Shown: positions 23,721 to 36,249, numbered from the stretch's first letter. The stretch is 64,000 nt of DNA from Antilocapra americana (GCA_007570785.1 ML661885.1:20030883-20094882); one strand, 5' to 3'. The notes: a model not told the origin generated them from the sequence alone. Numbers and translations are program-made.

Positions 23721-24249
23721 GGAATCTCAGTGGAAAATACTAGTAAGCTATTTCTCTGCTAAGTAAGCCTTTAGAGATCATGTGGTCCTAAATCTTCTTG
23801 CAGCCACGTCATCTGGAATATATGGTCTTCTTCAGCGTCACCACAGCAGAGCACCAACCAAAAGGGACACTGGCTCCTAATGATCTAAGCTCAGAAGTGA
23901 CACACTTTATTCTGCTAATTTGCCACTGGCCACAACTATTCAAGGAACAACAGTCTAACTACAAAGAAGGATGAAAAAATGTAGAGAAGCACGTAGGATA
24001 GTCGATAAACCCTATCTCGAGGGGACACCATCTCTTAGCAACCTCTTATTTCACAGAGAAAACACAGACCATAAAGCAAAAACACCCCTAACTTTTTCTC
24101 TTTGTGTACAAGGATGATTTTTCTGCATAGTTTATAAATACCTCTTTTCACTTTCTCAGTGTCTTCCACTTATTTTCCGATCTCATCAGTATCATTAAGG
24201 TTTTCCTCTTAAGCAACTTTAATTTGACATAACAATATGTGAAAACCGC
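23721..24249. other. Unassigned sequence
   Basis: No gene or clear repeat. It may be part of the flanking L2 remnants. Confidence 0.3.
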
Positions 24250-25120
24250 CACCCCTCCCCATTAAAAGAGTGCTCTTTCTTAATGCCTAATGATTCTCTA
24301 GCTACCTTTTCTCTCTCCCTAACTTCACCATACAATTTATCAAAAGTTGTCTTTATCCTCGTTGTATATATTTTCTTAGTTTTATGTACCTGGTGACTTG
24401 TGCGATTTGGCTATTTTCTTCTTACTTATCTCCATGGAGCTGCATTCACCAGTACTTATTCGTGATTAAATTGAATGAATATTGTTTGGTCTTTATGTCA
24501 ACTTTCTGCAATATTTGATTTTGTTAATCAAACTTGTCATCTCAAAAAATTATTCACTTTAACAACAGCAGTGTCTGTTACTTTTTCCCTCCTCTCTCTG
24601 GACCTTCTGTCTTCTACTGGGCACTCTCACTTTGCCCTTTACCAAGAGATATGTGTATCTCAAAAGCTCTCTTCTGCCCTTAATATATGGTCTCATCTGC
24701 TCTTGTGGTTCCAGCCACCATCTATATCACAAATCTTGATCTAAGCCTTACATATCTCTCTCCTGAGTCCCTAATACACCTACATGCTTACTGAAAATCT
24801 CTGCCCAACTATACTATGAATACTTAAAATGAATTATGTGATATTACTGAAGATAAATTTTACCCTCAAAATTGACTTCTTCTATTCATCTCTGTATGTC
24901 ATCTATACCACTACCATTTGTACAGTTGTCCAAGCGGGAGACTGGGGAGATGCTGAAGACTCTGAGCACTATATAATCATCACTCACTCTCACAATCAAA
25001 TCAGTAGCCAAGTGCTGTCTAACCTAAATTCCTAGTATCTCTCAATATTGTCCAGTTTGACAACCTTATTATGACTACTTGGTTCTGTCTCTACATTTCC
25101 TCTTATTTATGGAACATAAT
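24250..25120 (+). mobile_element. L2 LINE body fragment
   Basis: Sense L2: 'tctctctcctgagtccctaa' near 24755 and 'caaatcagtagccaagtgct' near 24997 are L2 landmarks in the correct order. Frames are destroyed. A BovB is inserted at its right side. Confidence 0.55.
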
Positions 25121-25127
25121 CAATTCT

Positions 25128-25304
25128 GTCTAGTCAAAGGTATGGTTTTCTCAGTACTCGTGTATGGATGTGAAATCTGGACCATAAAGAAGGCTGAATG
25201 CCCAAGAATTGATGCTTTTGAACTGTGGTGTTGGAGAAGATTCTTGAGAGTCCCTTGGACTGCAAGGAGATCAAACCAGTCAATCCTAAAGGAAATCAGC
25301 CTGG
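25128..25304 (+). mobile_element. BovB fragment, left arm of inverted junction
   Basis: Sense BovB, C-terminal region of the ORF (segments YGCE, WTIKKAE, LWCWRRFLRVPW). It stops abruptly at 'aaatcagcctgg' where the sequence turns into BovB of the opposite strand. Confidence 0.9.
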
Positions 25305-25915
25305 TATTCCCATCTCTTCAAGAGCTTTCCACAGTTTATTATGATCCACATAGTCAAAGGCTTTGGCACAGTTGATGAAACAGAGGTAGATATTTTTCTG
25401 GAATCCCCTAGCTTTCTCTATGACCCAGCAAATGTTGGCAATTTGATCTCCAGTTCCACTTCCTTTTCTAAACCCAGCTTGGACATCTGGAAGTTCTTGT
25501 TTCACATAAAGCTGAAGCCTAGCATGCAAGATTTTAAGCATCACCTTACTTGCATGGAAGATGAGTGACATTGCCCCATGGTTAGGACATTCTTGGGTAC
25601 TACCCTTCTTGGGAATTGGGATGAGGACCTTTTCTGATCCTGTGGCTACTGCTGGGTCTTCCAGATTTGCTGACATATTGAATGCAACACCTTGATGGCA
25701 TCATCCCTTAGAGTTTTTAATAGTTCTACTGGTATTCATTCCCACCCACTAGGTTTATTAACAGCAGTGCTTCCTAAGGCCCACTTGACTTTGCTCTCCA
25801 GAATGTCTGGTTCTGGGTGGTTGACCACACCATCATAGGAATCCAGTTCATTAAAATCTTTTTTGTACAGTTCTTCTGTGTATTATTTCCATCTCTTCTT
25901 GATCTCTTCAGTGTC
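25300..25915 (-). mobile_element. BovB fragment, right arm of inverted junction
   Basis: Reverse-strand BovB covering the region upstream of and within the early reverse transcriptase; the reverse frame shows CFINCAKAFDYVDHNKLW. It joins the left arm tail to tail, sharing the 5 bases 'cctgg' (25300-25304). The BovB tail is missing from both arms. Confidence 0.9.
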
Positions 25916-26264
25916 ATTTCAGAAACTTAGTCTTCAGTCTAGGTTTCTACTGTTTCTTAGCACATATGTACTTATAGTATAATTATGACAAGTCTTGGGG
26001 ATTGTTCCACTCAGAGTTCAGGGAAAGGAGAAGAGTAAAGAGTGACTCTCAGGTTCTTGCTTGGTCAACTGGGGTTAAAATTGTTTGCAACAAAAAAGAA
26101 TCAGCTTAAGTCATTTAATTATTGTAAGTGTATTCTGCATCCTATAAAAATAAGTTTGAAGGATTAAGAAAATTGTGTCTCCTTAGGTTTTGCATATCTT
26201 TTGTTATGTCATGTAAATTCCCTTCTTTTTTTGTATAAAAGTAGTATCAACATATATACACTAT
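25916..26264. other. Unassigned sequence
   Basis: AT-rich, no gene seen. It may include the remains of an older repeat. Confidence 0.3.
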
Positions 26265-26470
26265 CTTGTGTAAAAGGATAGTTGGTGAGAAGTGGCTGTA
26301 TAACAGAGGGAGCCCAGCCTGCTGTTCTGTGATGACCTAGAGAAGGAATGGGAGAAAAGGAGGGAAGCTCAAGATGGAGGTGATATAATTATGGCTGATT
26401 CATATCATTGTATGGCAGAAACCAAACAACATTGCAAAAATTAAAAAGCAAAAAAAAAAAATTTAAAGAA
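26265..26470 (+). mobile_element. Artiodactyl L1 3' end
   Basis: The 3' UTR signature of ruminant L1: 'atggctgattcatatcattg', 'tatggcagaaaccaaacaac', then an A-rich tail. It is a short 5'-truncated copy. Confidence 0.7.
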
Positions 26471-27188
26471 AGGTTATGAAAAAACAAGAAAGAGAGAAAA
26501 TAAGATCTTATGAAAAGTTGTGAATAATCTTTATCTGTTTTTGTGCTTACTACAAATTCCTGTTGTTTATCTCTTTATATGTTGATACATATTCTGAAAT
26601 ATCTTCTCATTCCAGCTGAGTCAACCTGTGAGGATTAAGTTTAACTAATAACTCAGACAAGCCTAAAATGGGTTCATCTACAGGAATGACCACCATATTA
26701 GAACATTCATTTTAGTCTCAAACTTAGAGAAAACTTCCTAGTTATTCCCATTATGTCAAAATATCAGTGACGCTTTAAAATCCATCATATGGTGTTTTAA
26801 TATTTGAAGTACCTGCTCATACTATTTAAGACACTTTAAATAGGAAAAATAAATAGAAGAAAAGTTAAGACAAAACTTCCCCAGGAGTAAAATGGATCAC
26901 ATATTTTTTACCATATGCCTTCACTTAGGAAAAACACATGTTAAAGAATTTTAACAGCATCCAACTTTGGAAATAAAATGCAAAAATTTTCACCAGTAAA
27001 TCCATGCTCGGTACAGCTCTGATTTAGTATTTTTTCAAGCCTTACACAATAATCTCTATTTTAAAATATTTATAAGTAACTCATTTTGTAAGAAAATACC
27101 TATCTTTTGTCATAAGAAATATGACACTTTATATTTTTATTCCAACCTAGCTTTCATATGTTATTTTTTCTACCATTCGATAATTTAT
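26471..27188. other. Unassigned AT-rich sequence
   Basis: No recognisable repeat or gene. Confidence 0.35.
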
Positions 27189-27200
27189 ATCCTACGTTCT

Positions 27201-27293
27201 ATGGCAACCTACTCCTGTATTCTTGCCTGGAGAATCTCATGCACAGAGGAATCTGGCTGGCCATGGTCCTTGGGGTCACAAAGTTACACACAC
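27201..27293 (+). mobile_element. Bov-tA 3' fragment
   Basis: 5'-truncated sense Bov-tA ('atggcaacctactcctgtat' onward). It is flanked by 'atcctacgttct' and 'atcctatgttct' (27189-27200 and 27294-27305), 11 of 12 alike. Confidence 0.88.
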
Positions 27294-27305
27294 ATCCTAT
27301 GTTCT

Positions 27306-27530
27306 TGGGCTTCCTGGGGGAGTTAGTGATAAAGAGCCCGCCTGCCAATTCAGGAGACATAAATTACACAGGCTTGATCCTTGGGTGAAGAAGATCCCCG
27401 GGAGAAGGAAATGGCAACTCACTCCAGTATTCTTGCCTGGGAAATCCCATGGACAGAGGAGCTTGACTGGCCTGCAGTCCATGGAATCGCAAAAGAGTCA
27501 GACATAACTTAGCAACCGAACAACAAACCC
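27306..27530 (+). mobile_element. Bov-tA SINE
   Basis: Full-length sense copy immediately after the truncated one, from 'tgggcttcctgggggagtta' to 'cttagcaaccgaacaacaaa'. Confidence 0.93.
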
Positions 27531-27584
27531 CGTGCTCTAGTCAAGGAAAACTCACCCACAACCCTTTAAATAATCTGTGTTTGT

Positions 27585-27930
27585 TTGTTTGTCCAGGATG
27601 TTCCTTCTGCTTGGTATGTCCCTGACCACCTTTCTACCTGGATAATTCCTCCTCACATTCAAAACCTAATTCCAAGACCTCCTCATTCCTGATATTCTTG
27701 TCAGTATCTCCAAGCAGGGTTATTTACTCCAAGTTCTGTTTTACTTTTTTTATGATCTACTTATTTAATAGCCTTTTCCTATTCAATTTTAAAGAGTTGT
27801 TTATGAATCTCTCACACTCTTTTTTGAGTTCCTCTGGACTTTATTTTTTCTTTTATCTCTGGACATAATCACAGTGCCTGATCCATTATAGGTATTCGAC
27901 AAGTGTTGGCTGAGTGAATAAAGACAACTT
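27585..27930 (+). mobile_element. L2 3' end
   Basis: Sense L2: 'ccttctgcttggtatgtccc', an AT-rich middle, then 'cacagtgcctgatccattat' and 'gttggctgagtgaataa'. Good order, diverged. Confidence 0.75.
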
Positions 27931-28049
27931 TTAGCTCCAATATTTTATGAAATTTCATTTAAAATGACATCAAATTACCTTTTCTTTCCTAACTTAATTT
28001 CTAGTACTATACAGTACTAGAAACTCCAAAACATCATCAGTGGCACACA

Positions 28050-28290
28050 GAATCCATGTTCTCACTAGACTTCATGCACATCATCAACTCCCTTATAATT
28101 TTATCTAGCATATGACTGCCAGACATGTTTTTTAAAAAAAGGAAAGAAAATTAAGATGTATCAACTCCTCACCTATTGAAAAACTTCCAGATTTCCATTC
28201 CTATTGTATCAGGTTTAATCTATTGTACTTATTTTCCAAATACCCTCTCTCTTAATCTGTTCAGAATTGCTTTTCCACCTTTGACCTTTA
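28050..28290 (+). mobile_element. Possible L2 fragment
   Basis: 'aaaaacttccagatttccat' and its surroundings resemble the L2 part just upstream of the 3' end. Weak. Confidence 0.4.
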
Positions 28291-29902
28291 TTTGCAATTG
28301 CATTCATAGTTATCTGCATTAACTCATAGAACCTAAGCATATTTCAGTTTCTTAGGCTAGTTTTCCCCTCTTAGAAGTCAAAAAAGCAAAGAATATTGTG
28401 ATAAAAATATTTTTAAAAAATAGAAAGATGTTAGGACTTATTTCTGTTGGTCTGGGGAAATTGCTACCTGAATTGAAATAATTCTGGCAACTGAAGGGCT
28501 CAGACTGGTCAGCTTTGTTTACTTCAGACTCAAATCAATGTATTGTCTTTACCTGAGCGCTGGTTACATTTAGAGAAAAGTCCCATAAATACAGTGAATG
28601 AGCAAGGCCACTATCTGAGATGTGTCTGAGTCCTTAGTACAGCACCTGGGGGAATGGTGAGCATTGGTTAATATTTCCTGATTGATGACTCAATAGCTCT
28701 GGTTAAGCCTCATCATCAGAAGTCAAGATTTTTTAACAAGCTTCTCAGAGTTTTCATCTCAAAGAAACTAAAGAAAACCAGATTGCAGGAATTTCAAATT
28801 GTAAAATGTTCTGGTTGTCAAATTTAAACAGGGAGATCCTGTGCAATGAGAGGCCGGCTGGTGCCAATTTCACATTTTGTTCTCTGATTTCTGGGTGAAG
28901 CTGCTCTGCCAGGAAACTGACAGGTCGAGAGCACTCCGGCTTCCACAGACACACCAGAACATTCTATGTTCATACTGTTCCTGCCTTACCTAGGGAGGGA
29001 CTATATTCACAATGAAAAGAATTATGATTAATCACCAGTAGAGATTCTTTGACTTTCTGGGTGCCCATGTTAGAACCTGGCTGAGTTAAAACTCTCCTAG
29101 CAAAGATCATGTAGCAAAATGAGAAGACTATCACCTAATCTGGCCAAAGAAGATTAAGGTTGTTGGGCCCAACTGACTCCAGGAGACACCTATAATTCAG
29201 ACTGTGATCAAGGAGCTTTACAGCACATAAGGAATTCAAAAAGCATATTAATCACCTCTAGCAATACTGCCAATTTAAAATAATGATTAACCTTCTCTCC
29301 CACTTGATTCAACCTGGCATATGTATTACACCACTCCAAATGGTAGCAGAGTCTACGCTTACGGCTCCCATTATGGAGTAGAGCACTTAGTGTCCATGAA
29401 AACTTTCTTTAAGAAGTAATTACTTTTGAGACCTTAAACATTTCACATGGGAAAGGAAGAAAAGAAAGAAGGTACAAGTAAAGGGAACTAGGAAAAATTA
29501 GAAAATACCCTCAAGTAGAAGCATGTTGATTCCAAAAAGAATTTAAAGGTGATTTAATGATACTAGATGAGCATTTGCTGTTTCTGCTTTAAATAAAAAG
29601 CATCCTGTTGTATTCAGTAGGTGTTGTACTTGTTTATTATCTAATGTCTGTTAAAAACCTCTTGAAGAGATATATTCATTCTGATATTCTAAACATCTCG
29701 CTGGATGCACAGCACAAGCCGGTCGGAGTCATGGGTGTAATGGATGTTGCAAAGGTTCTTGAATTCATCTCTTACTTCTGGTCTCCGAGACTCATCCAGT
29801 CTTCAACTCCATGTAGTATTCATAAAACTTAGTAGACATAGAACACTAGGGACACAGAAGGTACTCAAGACTGTAGATTCTTGCAAAGCTGGTATTTACT
29901 TT
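28291..29902. other. Repeat-poor block
   Basis: About 1.6 kb with no confident repeat and no coding signal. Candidate region for conserved non-coding DNA. Confidence 0.35.
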
Positions 29903-30125
29903 GTGTTGTTCAGTCGCTCAGTTGGGTCTGACTCTTTTATGACCCCATGGACTGTAGCCAGCCAGGATCCTCTGTCCATGCGGTTTCCCAGGCAAGAATA
30001 CTGGAGTGGGTTGCCGTTTTCTTCTCCAGGGAATCTTCCCAACTCAGGGATGGAATTCACATCTCTTTATGTCCCCTGCATTGGCAATTGGATTCTTTAC
30101 CATTGTACCACCTGGGAAGCCCAGA
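29903..30125 (-). mobile_element. Bov-tA SINE
   Basis: Reverse full-length copy: 'gttcagtcgctcagttgggt' to 'accacctgggaagccc'. Weak flanking repeat 'tatttact'/'catttact'. Confidence 0.93.
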
Positions 30126-30725
30126 CATTTACTGCTAGTATGCAAATATCTTCTGTTAGGAAAACAAATATATTTTATTTGTGATGACACTTTCTTATAA
30201 ATTCTGTACTTCTAAAGAAGAATATGTAGTGAACAAGTTATGTTGTTTGCCTCTCTGTGTTACTTTATCGACAATATTCATGTAGGGGCGCTTTTATCTC
30301 AAGCAGTTACCTCCACGTGATTTGCATTTCAGACCTTCTTAAAAGTATGTTTTCATTCTCTTCTCTTCCACTCCATCCCTATTCTACTTAAAATGTTTTG
30401 ATCCTTTGTTAAAATGCAAAGAACCCTGGAAAAATAAGAAGAAGCAAGAAGTTTTTCATTGCCAGCTCTGGTAGGAATGTATCAGAAGCTAAATTATAAC
30501 TAATGAAGCCAGAACTGGAATCCATATCGGTCTGACTTCAGAAATCAGAAGTGTAGTGGCTACAATCTGATGAATTAGAACTCAGATAGAAGCCTAGAGT
30601 TGAAAAGAGTGTTCTGATCGAAAGAGGAAACAAAAGGCAGCATTTAACTGTATAATAATAAGTAAGTAAATGATGATGGTATTTTTACAGAACAGAAGAT
30701 AAGATAGTGTTCAAATAAAACAGTT
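30126..30725. other. Unassigned sequence
   Basis: No gene or repeat recognised. Confidence 0.3.
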
Positions 30726-30737
30726 CAGAAATGAAAG

Positions 30738-30928
30738 ACGCTCAGTCGTGTTCGACTCTTTGCGACCACATGGACTGTAGCCCACCAGGCTCCTCTGTCC
30801 ATGGAATTCTCCAGGCCAGCATACTGGAGTGGGTAGCCATTCCTTTCTCCAGTGACTCTTCCCAAGCCAGGGACTGAGCCCAGGCATTCCACATCGCAGG
30901 TGGATTCTCTACTAAAATCTGAGCCACC
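30738..30928 (-). mobile_element. Bov-tA SINE
   Basis: Reverse copy 'gacgctcagtcgtgttcgac' to 'aatctgagccacc', with 'cagttca' on each side as a possible target duplication. Slightly shortened. Confidence 0.92.
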
Positions 30929-30935
30929 AGTTCAA

Positions 30936-32422
30936 AGTGACACAGAAATATAATTCAATCCACTTGAGCTACAACCCATCCTAAACCACACCATAACATA
31001 CTGATTTACATTACACTGACATTAGAAGATCTGGTTTGAATGAAGTTTTATTTCAAGGATTGAAGTTTCCCCAAAGAAGGAGCAAGCACTTATCTCAAGA
31101 AATACCAAGTGATCAAGAAGCCAGGGATAATGGTGTTAATTGATCTAAGTACAGGGATTTGTTTGGCAAAAGAGAAGCACCAATCAGAAAGAGAAGTGAC
31201 CATAAATTACTTAACAAAACAGCTTCAGAAGTAGATTTCTAAATCTGCTTTTAGATTAATTAATTGCTGGAAAAATCTTATTAAGTTTATTCAGAATATT
31301 GTGCAAGCCTCTGAAACCAAGAGGTTTTTAACACAAATGATAAGGTCTTTTGACACTTATTCAAGAGTTAGTACTTCCTCAAATGGCTACCACGTAGTCA
31401 TTTCTGACTAATATACTACAAAGAAGTAACAATGTGTCTTTAGGAAACTAGTATGAAGGAAAAACATCTTACAATGAAAATTTTTGCTGGTGATTCTTTG
31501 ATCTCATAAGTGTGTTAATTTCTCAAAGTTGGGACTGGATCCTACCCTAGGAATTGCTCCTTGAAATGTTACATTGAAAATCTCCTCTTTTATTGCTTAT
31601 TATAAACACTGTATGTGTTATTAGAATGTCAATAAGAAGCATGGTCCATGAAATTATTTTTCTAGTCGTGAAATTGGGAGAATAAAACTGGCATTTGTAT
31701 TGTATTTCTGCAAAGAGAGGAAGTCCTTTTCCACAAAGACTTCCCTCAGTGTTAGCTCTGGAGAGAAGTATTTGTAGTTGTCTCAAGGCTTAGTGGTAAC
31801 AGACTTTCACTTTTCCAACTGTTTGTATTGTGGAAAACAGGGCACGCTTTGGACAGAGAATTTGTGCAGTGGTAGGGGAAAAAAAGAAAGAAAGGAAAAG
31901 TACCCTCATTAACACTGTCCTTTAATAAGCTCAGCTAATGGGCTTCAGGCATTCTAAACAGCAGCAATTTAAAAATAACTTTAAATTTCATACATTTCTT
32001 TCAGTCAGATGAAAAGCTAAGATATGTGAACCTTAATTTTATGGTTTGGGCGGATATAGAGTTAGATTACTCCCTGTCAAAGCAGAAATCAACCTCTTAC
32101 AGGGAATAAGTGCTAATTAAGGAGAACAGAGTATCACATTAAAAAGATCTGTTTCTTTCCTGTGCACTCTGGGTGCACAAGCTCTCACCACAGTCTCCAG
32201 AGTGACCCTCAGTGTTCCCTAATGATGCCAATGTGGGATTCTGTCCAATTAGTGTGCTACTAAGAATGGTGAAGCTTTCCACAAAGGAGGAGGGCTAGCG
32301 AGGCAAATACAATCAGGGAATATTATCTCTCTCTTGCGTGTCTGTTACAAAACAGTATCCTCTCATGAGGCTTCTATCCCTTTGTTTTCTGTGCATATGT
32401 ATAAGCTTGTATGTGTAAGTTT
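30936..32422. other. Repeat-poor block with homeodomain-like sites
   Basis: About 1.5 kb free of recognised repeats. It contains 'attaattaattgc' near 31254 and 'ctaattaagg' near 32113, palindromic TAAT-type cores such as homeodomain proteins bind. Such cores are common in AT-rich DNA, so a regulatory role is only inference. No coding signal. Confidence 0.35.
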
Positions 32423-32424
32423 TT

Positions 32425-32640
32425 CAGGGCTTCCCTACTGGCTCAGTGGTAAAGAGTCCACCTGCAATGCAAGAGATGAGGGTTCAGTCCCTGGGCTGGG
32501 AAGAACTGCCAGAGAAGGAAATGGCTAACCACTTCAGTATTCTTGCCTGGGAAATCCCATGGACAGAGAAGCCTGGCGGGCTACAGTCCATGCGGTCCCA
32601 AAAGAGTCAGACACAACTTAGTGACTAAACAACAACAACA
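32425..32640 (+). mobile_element. Bov-tA SINE with CAA tail
   Basis: Full-length sense copy with visible polymerase III A-box ('tggctcagtgg') and B-box-like ('ggttcagtcc') sequences in its tRNA-like part. It ends in (CAA)n. Relatively well preserved. Confidence 0.94.
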
Positions 32641-32928
32641 AGTTTTACAAGCATCTAATAAGAGAAAACTGAAAATGCCCCAGGGAAAAAAAACTGCTTC
32701 AACAGAGAAAGGTCTCTCTTTTCCAGGTGAAGGGATGTAGACTTAATACCAGGGAATATCCATCCATCGAAATAACTGAAAATGCTTCCAAAATTTACTT
32801 GCGGTCCCACTGATCAGGCTATAAGTAATTTTAATTAGTATTTCTTAAGATTATAGCAGATAAAAAGGTCTCAGGAGGATGCTAAACAGCTTTAACACTT
32901 GCTTACATTTGGTGCATGTTTTCCTCCT

Positions 32929-33131
32929 CCCAGGTGGTGCTAGTGTTAAAGAGTCCATTTGCCAATGCAGGACATGTAAGAGATGCAGGTTCTACCCCTA
33001 GGTCAGAAAGATACCCTGGAGGAGGGCATGGCAACCCACTCGAGTAGTCTTACCTGGAGAATCCCATGGACTGAGGAGCCTGGTGGGCTACAGTTCATGG
33101 GGTTGCAAAGACTGAAGTGATGGAAGTGACT
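32929..33131 (+). mobile_element. Bov-tA SINE
   Basis: Sense copy from 'tcccaggtggtgctagtgtt' to 'gactgaagtgatggaagtga'. Moderately diverged. Confidence 0.9.
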
Positions 33132-34289
33132 TACCATGTGCTCACATTCTTCCTGGCTCCAACCAACAGTAGCAGTAGCAGATATCCAGATCTAAAGAGG
33201 ATAGAACTATAATGGCACATTGAGTATGGAAAGGGAGAACCAGCAATGGTTACTATATATGTATAAACTCGTAAAGCAAATCAGCATCAAACTAAGGAAT
33301 AAGCTTCCCCCCAAATAAGTGGATAACAAATACTTGCTCCTGTTAGTGAACTCTAGAAACAGCTTTGAAATTATCAGTAACCACTACTTCTGAAGAAACC
33401 AATATTTCATAACTATTAGTTTACTTAGATTAATTTATATTAGAGTATATTTAATGCAGTTGCTCACAAATTTTACACAACTTTGTAGTGTTCTGTGTCT
33501 GTTTAAATGCCGTGCTTTCCTAAGTTCAATATCAGTGTTTTTATATTGTGCAAACTAAGAAATTACTAGGGGATATCTGGTAAACTTGATAGGAAACCCG
33601 AGATGTCAGCAATTTGCTGGTTAGGATTTCAAGTGGCTCACACCATTAACCTTCACAGGAACAATATTGGTGGGCAGAGCCACAGGGAATGCCCATCCAT
33701 CACATTCACCCAGGATAATGTGAGTGAGAATCAAACGGCAGTGGGACAGGGACATCTATGCTCAGATTCCGCTACCAAGAAATGGCTTCAGTCAGGCCTT
33801 GTCACAGAAGAAAATAACCCTATAGGAATCAGATGGAATTCTATTTTCAGTTTTAGAGGAGGGAGGATACTATTAATATTTAAACGCTGATGAAATGTGA
33901 TTCTTAACACTTCTTGGTTACTGGGTTTATATATAGGGTTTCACTTGGTAAACAATTCAACAGATTTTACAGAGTAAATGTTATTCAATGGCAATTTTGT
34001 GGCACAGTAGATAGAAATGAAGTCAATATTTCTTTTGAAAAAATAAACTAAAAAAATTCTAGAAAGCCATGATTCATTCTAAAAATATGCTGAGTCAAAG
34101 GAACATGAAAACTGACGGGATAGAAAAAGAGGGCTAGACTTCCCTGATGCTCAATTGGAAATGTCTTCTGGTGTCAGAACATGGCTATGTAACAACTTTA
34201 ATCCCAGTGGATTTTCAAAAATACAAGAATCTTCAGATTTTAGCAGCCCCTGATTACTGCCTTTGCCCCCATGCTAAGTGCCCTCCTCC
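33132..34289. other. Unassigned sequence
   Basis: No known repeat recognised. One open block (33603-33890) has no recognisable domain and is not supported as a gene. Confidence 0.3.
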
Positions 34290-34785
34290 ACACTTTTTTT
34301 TTTTTACAATTTTCCTCAGAAGTATTTTCCTTTACAGTTTGTTGGTCTATTGGCCACCAATGCAAATATTCCCCCGTTTGCTCACCCTGGGTAGATCCCT
34401 TCCACACTGACCTGGGCTGGGTCATATGACTTGCTTTCACCCAGAGGCATTTCAAGTGCTGAAACTTGAACAGTACTTGTGCATTACAGTTTGTCCTCTG
34501 GGAAATCTGCCATGTTAGGAAGCCTGTCTAGTCTGGTGAAGACACCTGGCCCAGCTCACAACCAGCACAAAATGGCCAGACACAGGAAAAAACAGCCTCG
34601 GTCCAGTAGCCAGATGACAACAGCCTCAGTAGTCACCTCAGGTAAAAGTAACAGAGGTCCACCCAGCAGGTCCCAACCCAATCTGCTGATTCCCAAATTT
34701 TGTGGAGATAAACTACCTCCTGTTGTAAACCACCAAGTTTAGGAGTGGTTCACCACACAGGAATAGATACAGCTAACTTCACTGT
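34290..34785 (+). mobile_element. Possible old ERVL-type LTR
   Basis: The end ('tgttgtaaaccaccaagttt', 'ggtggttc'-like and 'caggaatagata') resembles the 3' end shared by several ERVL/MaLR LTRs. The upstream part ('gggtcatatgacttgcttt') also fits. A T12 run lies at 34294-34305. Family not determined. Confidence 0.45.
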
Positions 34786-34809
34786 TAGATTATCTTCCCA
34801 TTTTATATC

Positions 34810-35000
34810 ATGCGCATGTGTGATCAGTCGCTGAGTCATGTCCAACTCTGACCCCATGGACTGTAGCCCGCCACGCTCCTCTGTCCACGGGCTTCTCCAG
34901 GCAAGAATACTGGAGTGCATTGCCATTTCCTTCTCCAGGGGATCTTTGTGACTCAGGGATTGACAGGTGGATTCTTTCCCTGAGCCACTTGGGAATCCCC
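34810..35000 (-). mobile_element. Bov-tA SINE
   Basis: Reverse copy 'tgatcagtcgctgagtcatg' to 'gccacttgggaatcccc', with 'cccatttt' plus 'tata' flanking both sides. Confidence 0.92.
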
Positions 35001-35010
35001 ATTTTTATAC

Positions 35011-36247
35011 CACATTCCCCTTCCAATAAGTGTTCCTTCATCTAAGATTCTAGAAAAGAAACAACAACTGATAAGGCTGACAGAGCCTTATCATTTTTTA
35101 AGTTTTATAAACTTTTCAAATATATTAATAAAATCCATATTTATTTTTATCACAAAATTATTTTCTTCAGTCAGCTTGAGAATTAATTCACAATTGCAGT
35201 AAATTTATAAATTTGGAGGCTCTAAAAATATGTTACTCCTTGGATTCAGTCCTAGTATACTTATGTGGCATTCACTTTTGCAAAATGATTCCAGCATAGT
35301 TTTTCAATATTCATTTTAAAACTTTGGCCTAAAGACATTTTTAACTGAAAAAAATCATACATAATTCCACTTTCAGCTATTAAGCCACAGTTTCCTTATT
35401 TTCTAAATTTGCCTATCTGTAATGAAGACTGTCATAACTAGGAGGAAGGTAGTACAGAAAGGCATTGCCCAACCTTATACTAAAGTGGGGAGTCATGGAC
35501 ACCTTGAAGACTGGAAAAGGAGACTGATACAATGTAATGATTATTGTAAGGATGAGGATAATGGTGCCTACCATTTTGTTTTAAATATGAATGGCGGAAC
35601 ATTCTGGGGAAATGATGCTGGCTACAGAGAAGATTTTTATCTCTGAATATCCCACCCCTCCAATAAATAGGCACAACCCCCCCCCCAAAGAAAGGAAAGA
35701 AAAGCATCTAGGATAGCAAGATCAAAAATCCACAGATAACATCTACAACAAGGTGTCCATATGAACTGCAACATACAACCACAGAGGAACAAATCAACAG
35801 GAAAAAGACCTCTAAGTGTGTATCACAAAGTGTGGGAGAAAGTCGAGGGAAGGAAAGGTGATTTCATCTTTCAGGAGAGCAAGAGAGTCCTGTGATTCAA
35901 GAACTCAAAGATTTAAAAACTCACTGAGAACAGCAGCAGAAGCTCTGAAACCGGGAGTGAGCACTGCAGGCGCCACTTTCAAGCACTTCGAAATATTCTG
36001 AGAGTGCTTGCGCTCTGGGGTCAAAGAAACACTGACACCTATCAAAGCGAAAAACCCTTCCGGAAAGAGTCCCCATACTCAACAAGGACAGGAAAGAGGA
36101 GGCCTGGATAAAAGGGAGGGCAGAGGAGGAAGATTTTAGAAATTATTAGGGTCCCTTTTTAAAGTATGTCATGAAAACAACAGAAGATATTGAACCCTGG
36201 AGTGTTAAAGCTAAAAATTATATTCTGATCTATGCCTCCTTCCTAAA
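35011..36247. other. Unassigned, includes a CpG-richer patch
   Basis: Mostly AT-rich. 35940-36070 is richer in CpG than the surroundings and contains the inverted repeat AAGCACT...AGTGCTT (35981-35987 and 36003-36009). A C9-type run lies near 35680. No gene identified. Confidence 0.35.
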
Positions 36248-36249
36248 GT

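Noticed and set aside
32425..32640. tRNA gene
   Set aside because: A-box and B-box-like sequences are those of the Bov-tA SINE. No complete cloverleaf was seen.
33603..33890. 95-codon open frame as a small gene
   Set aside because: No recognisable domain, start context or splice structure. Length is within chance for six frames over 64 kb.
34479..34742. 87-codon open frame as a protein
   Set aside because: It lies within an old LTR-like repeat and shows no domain.
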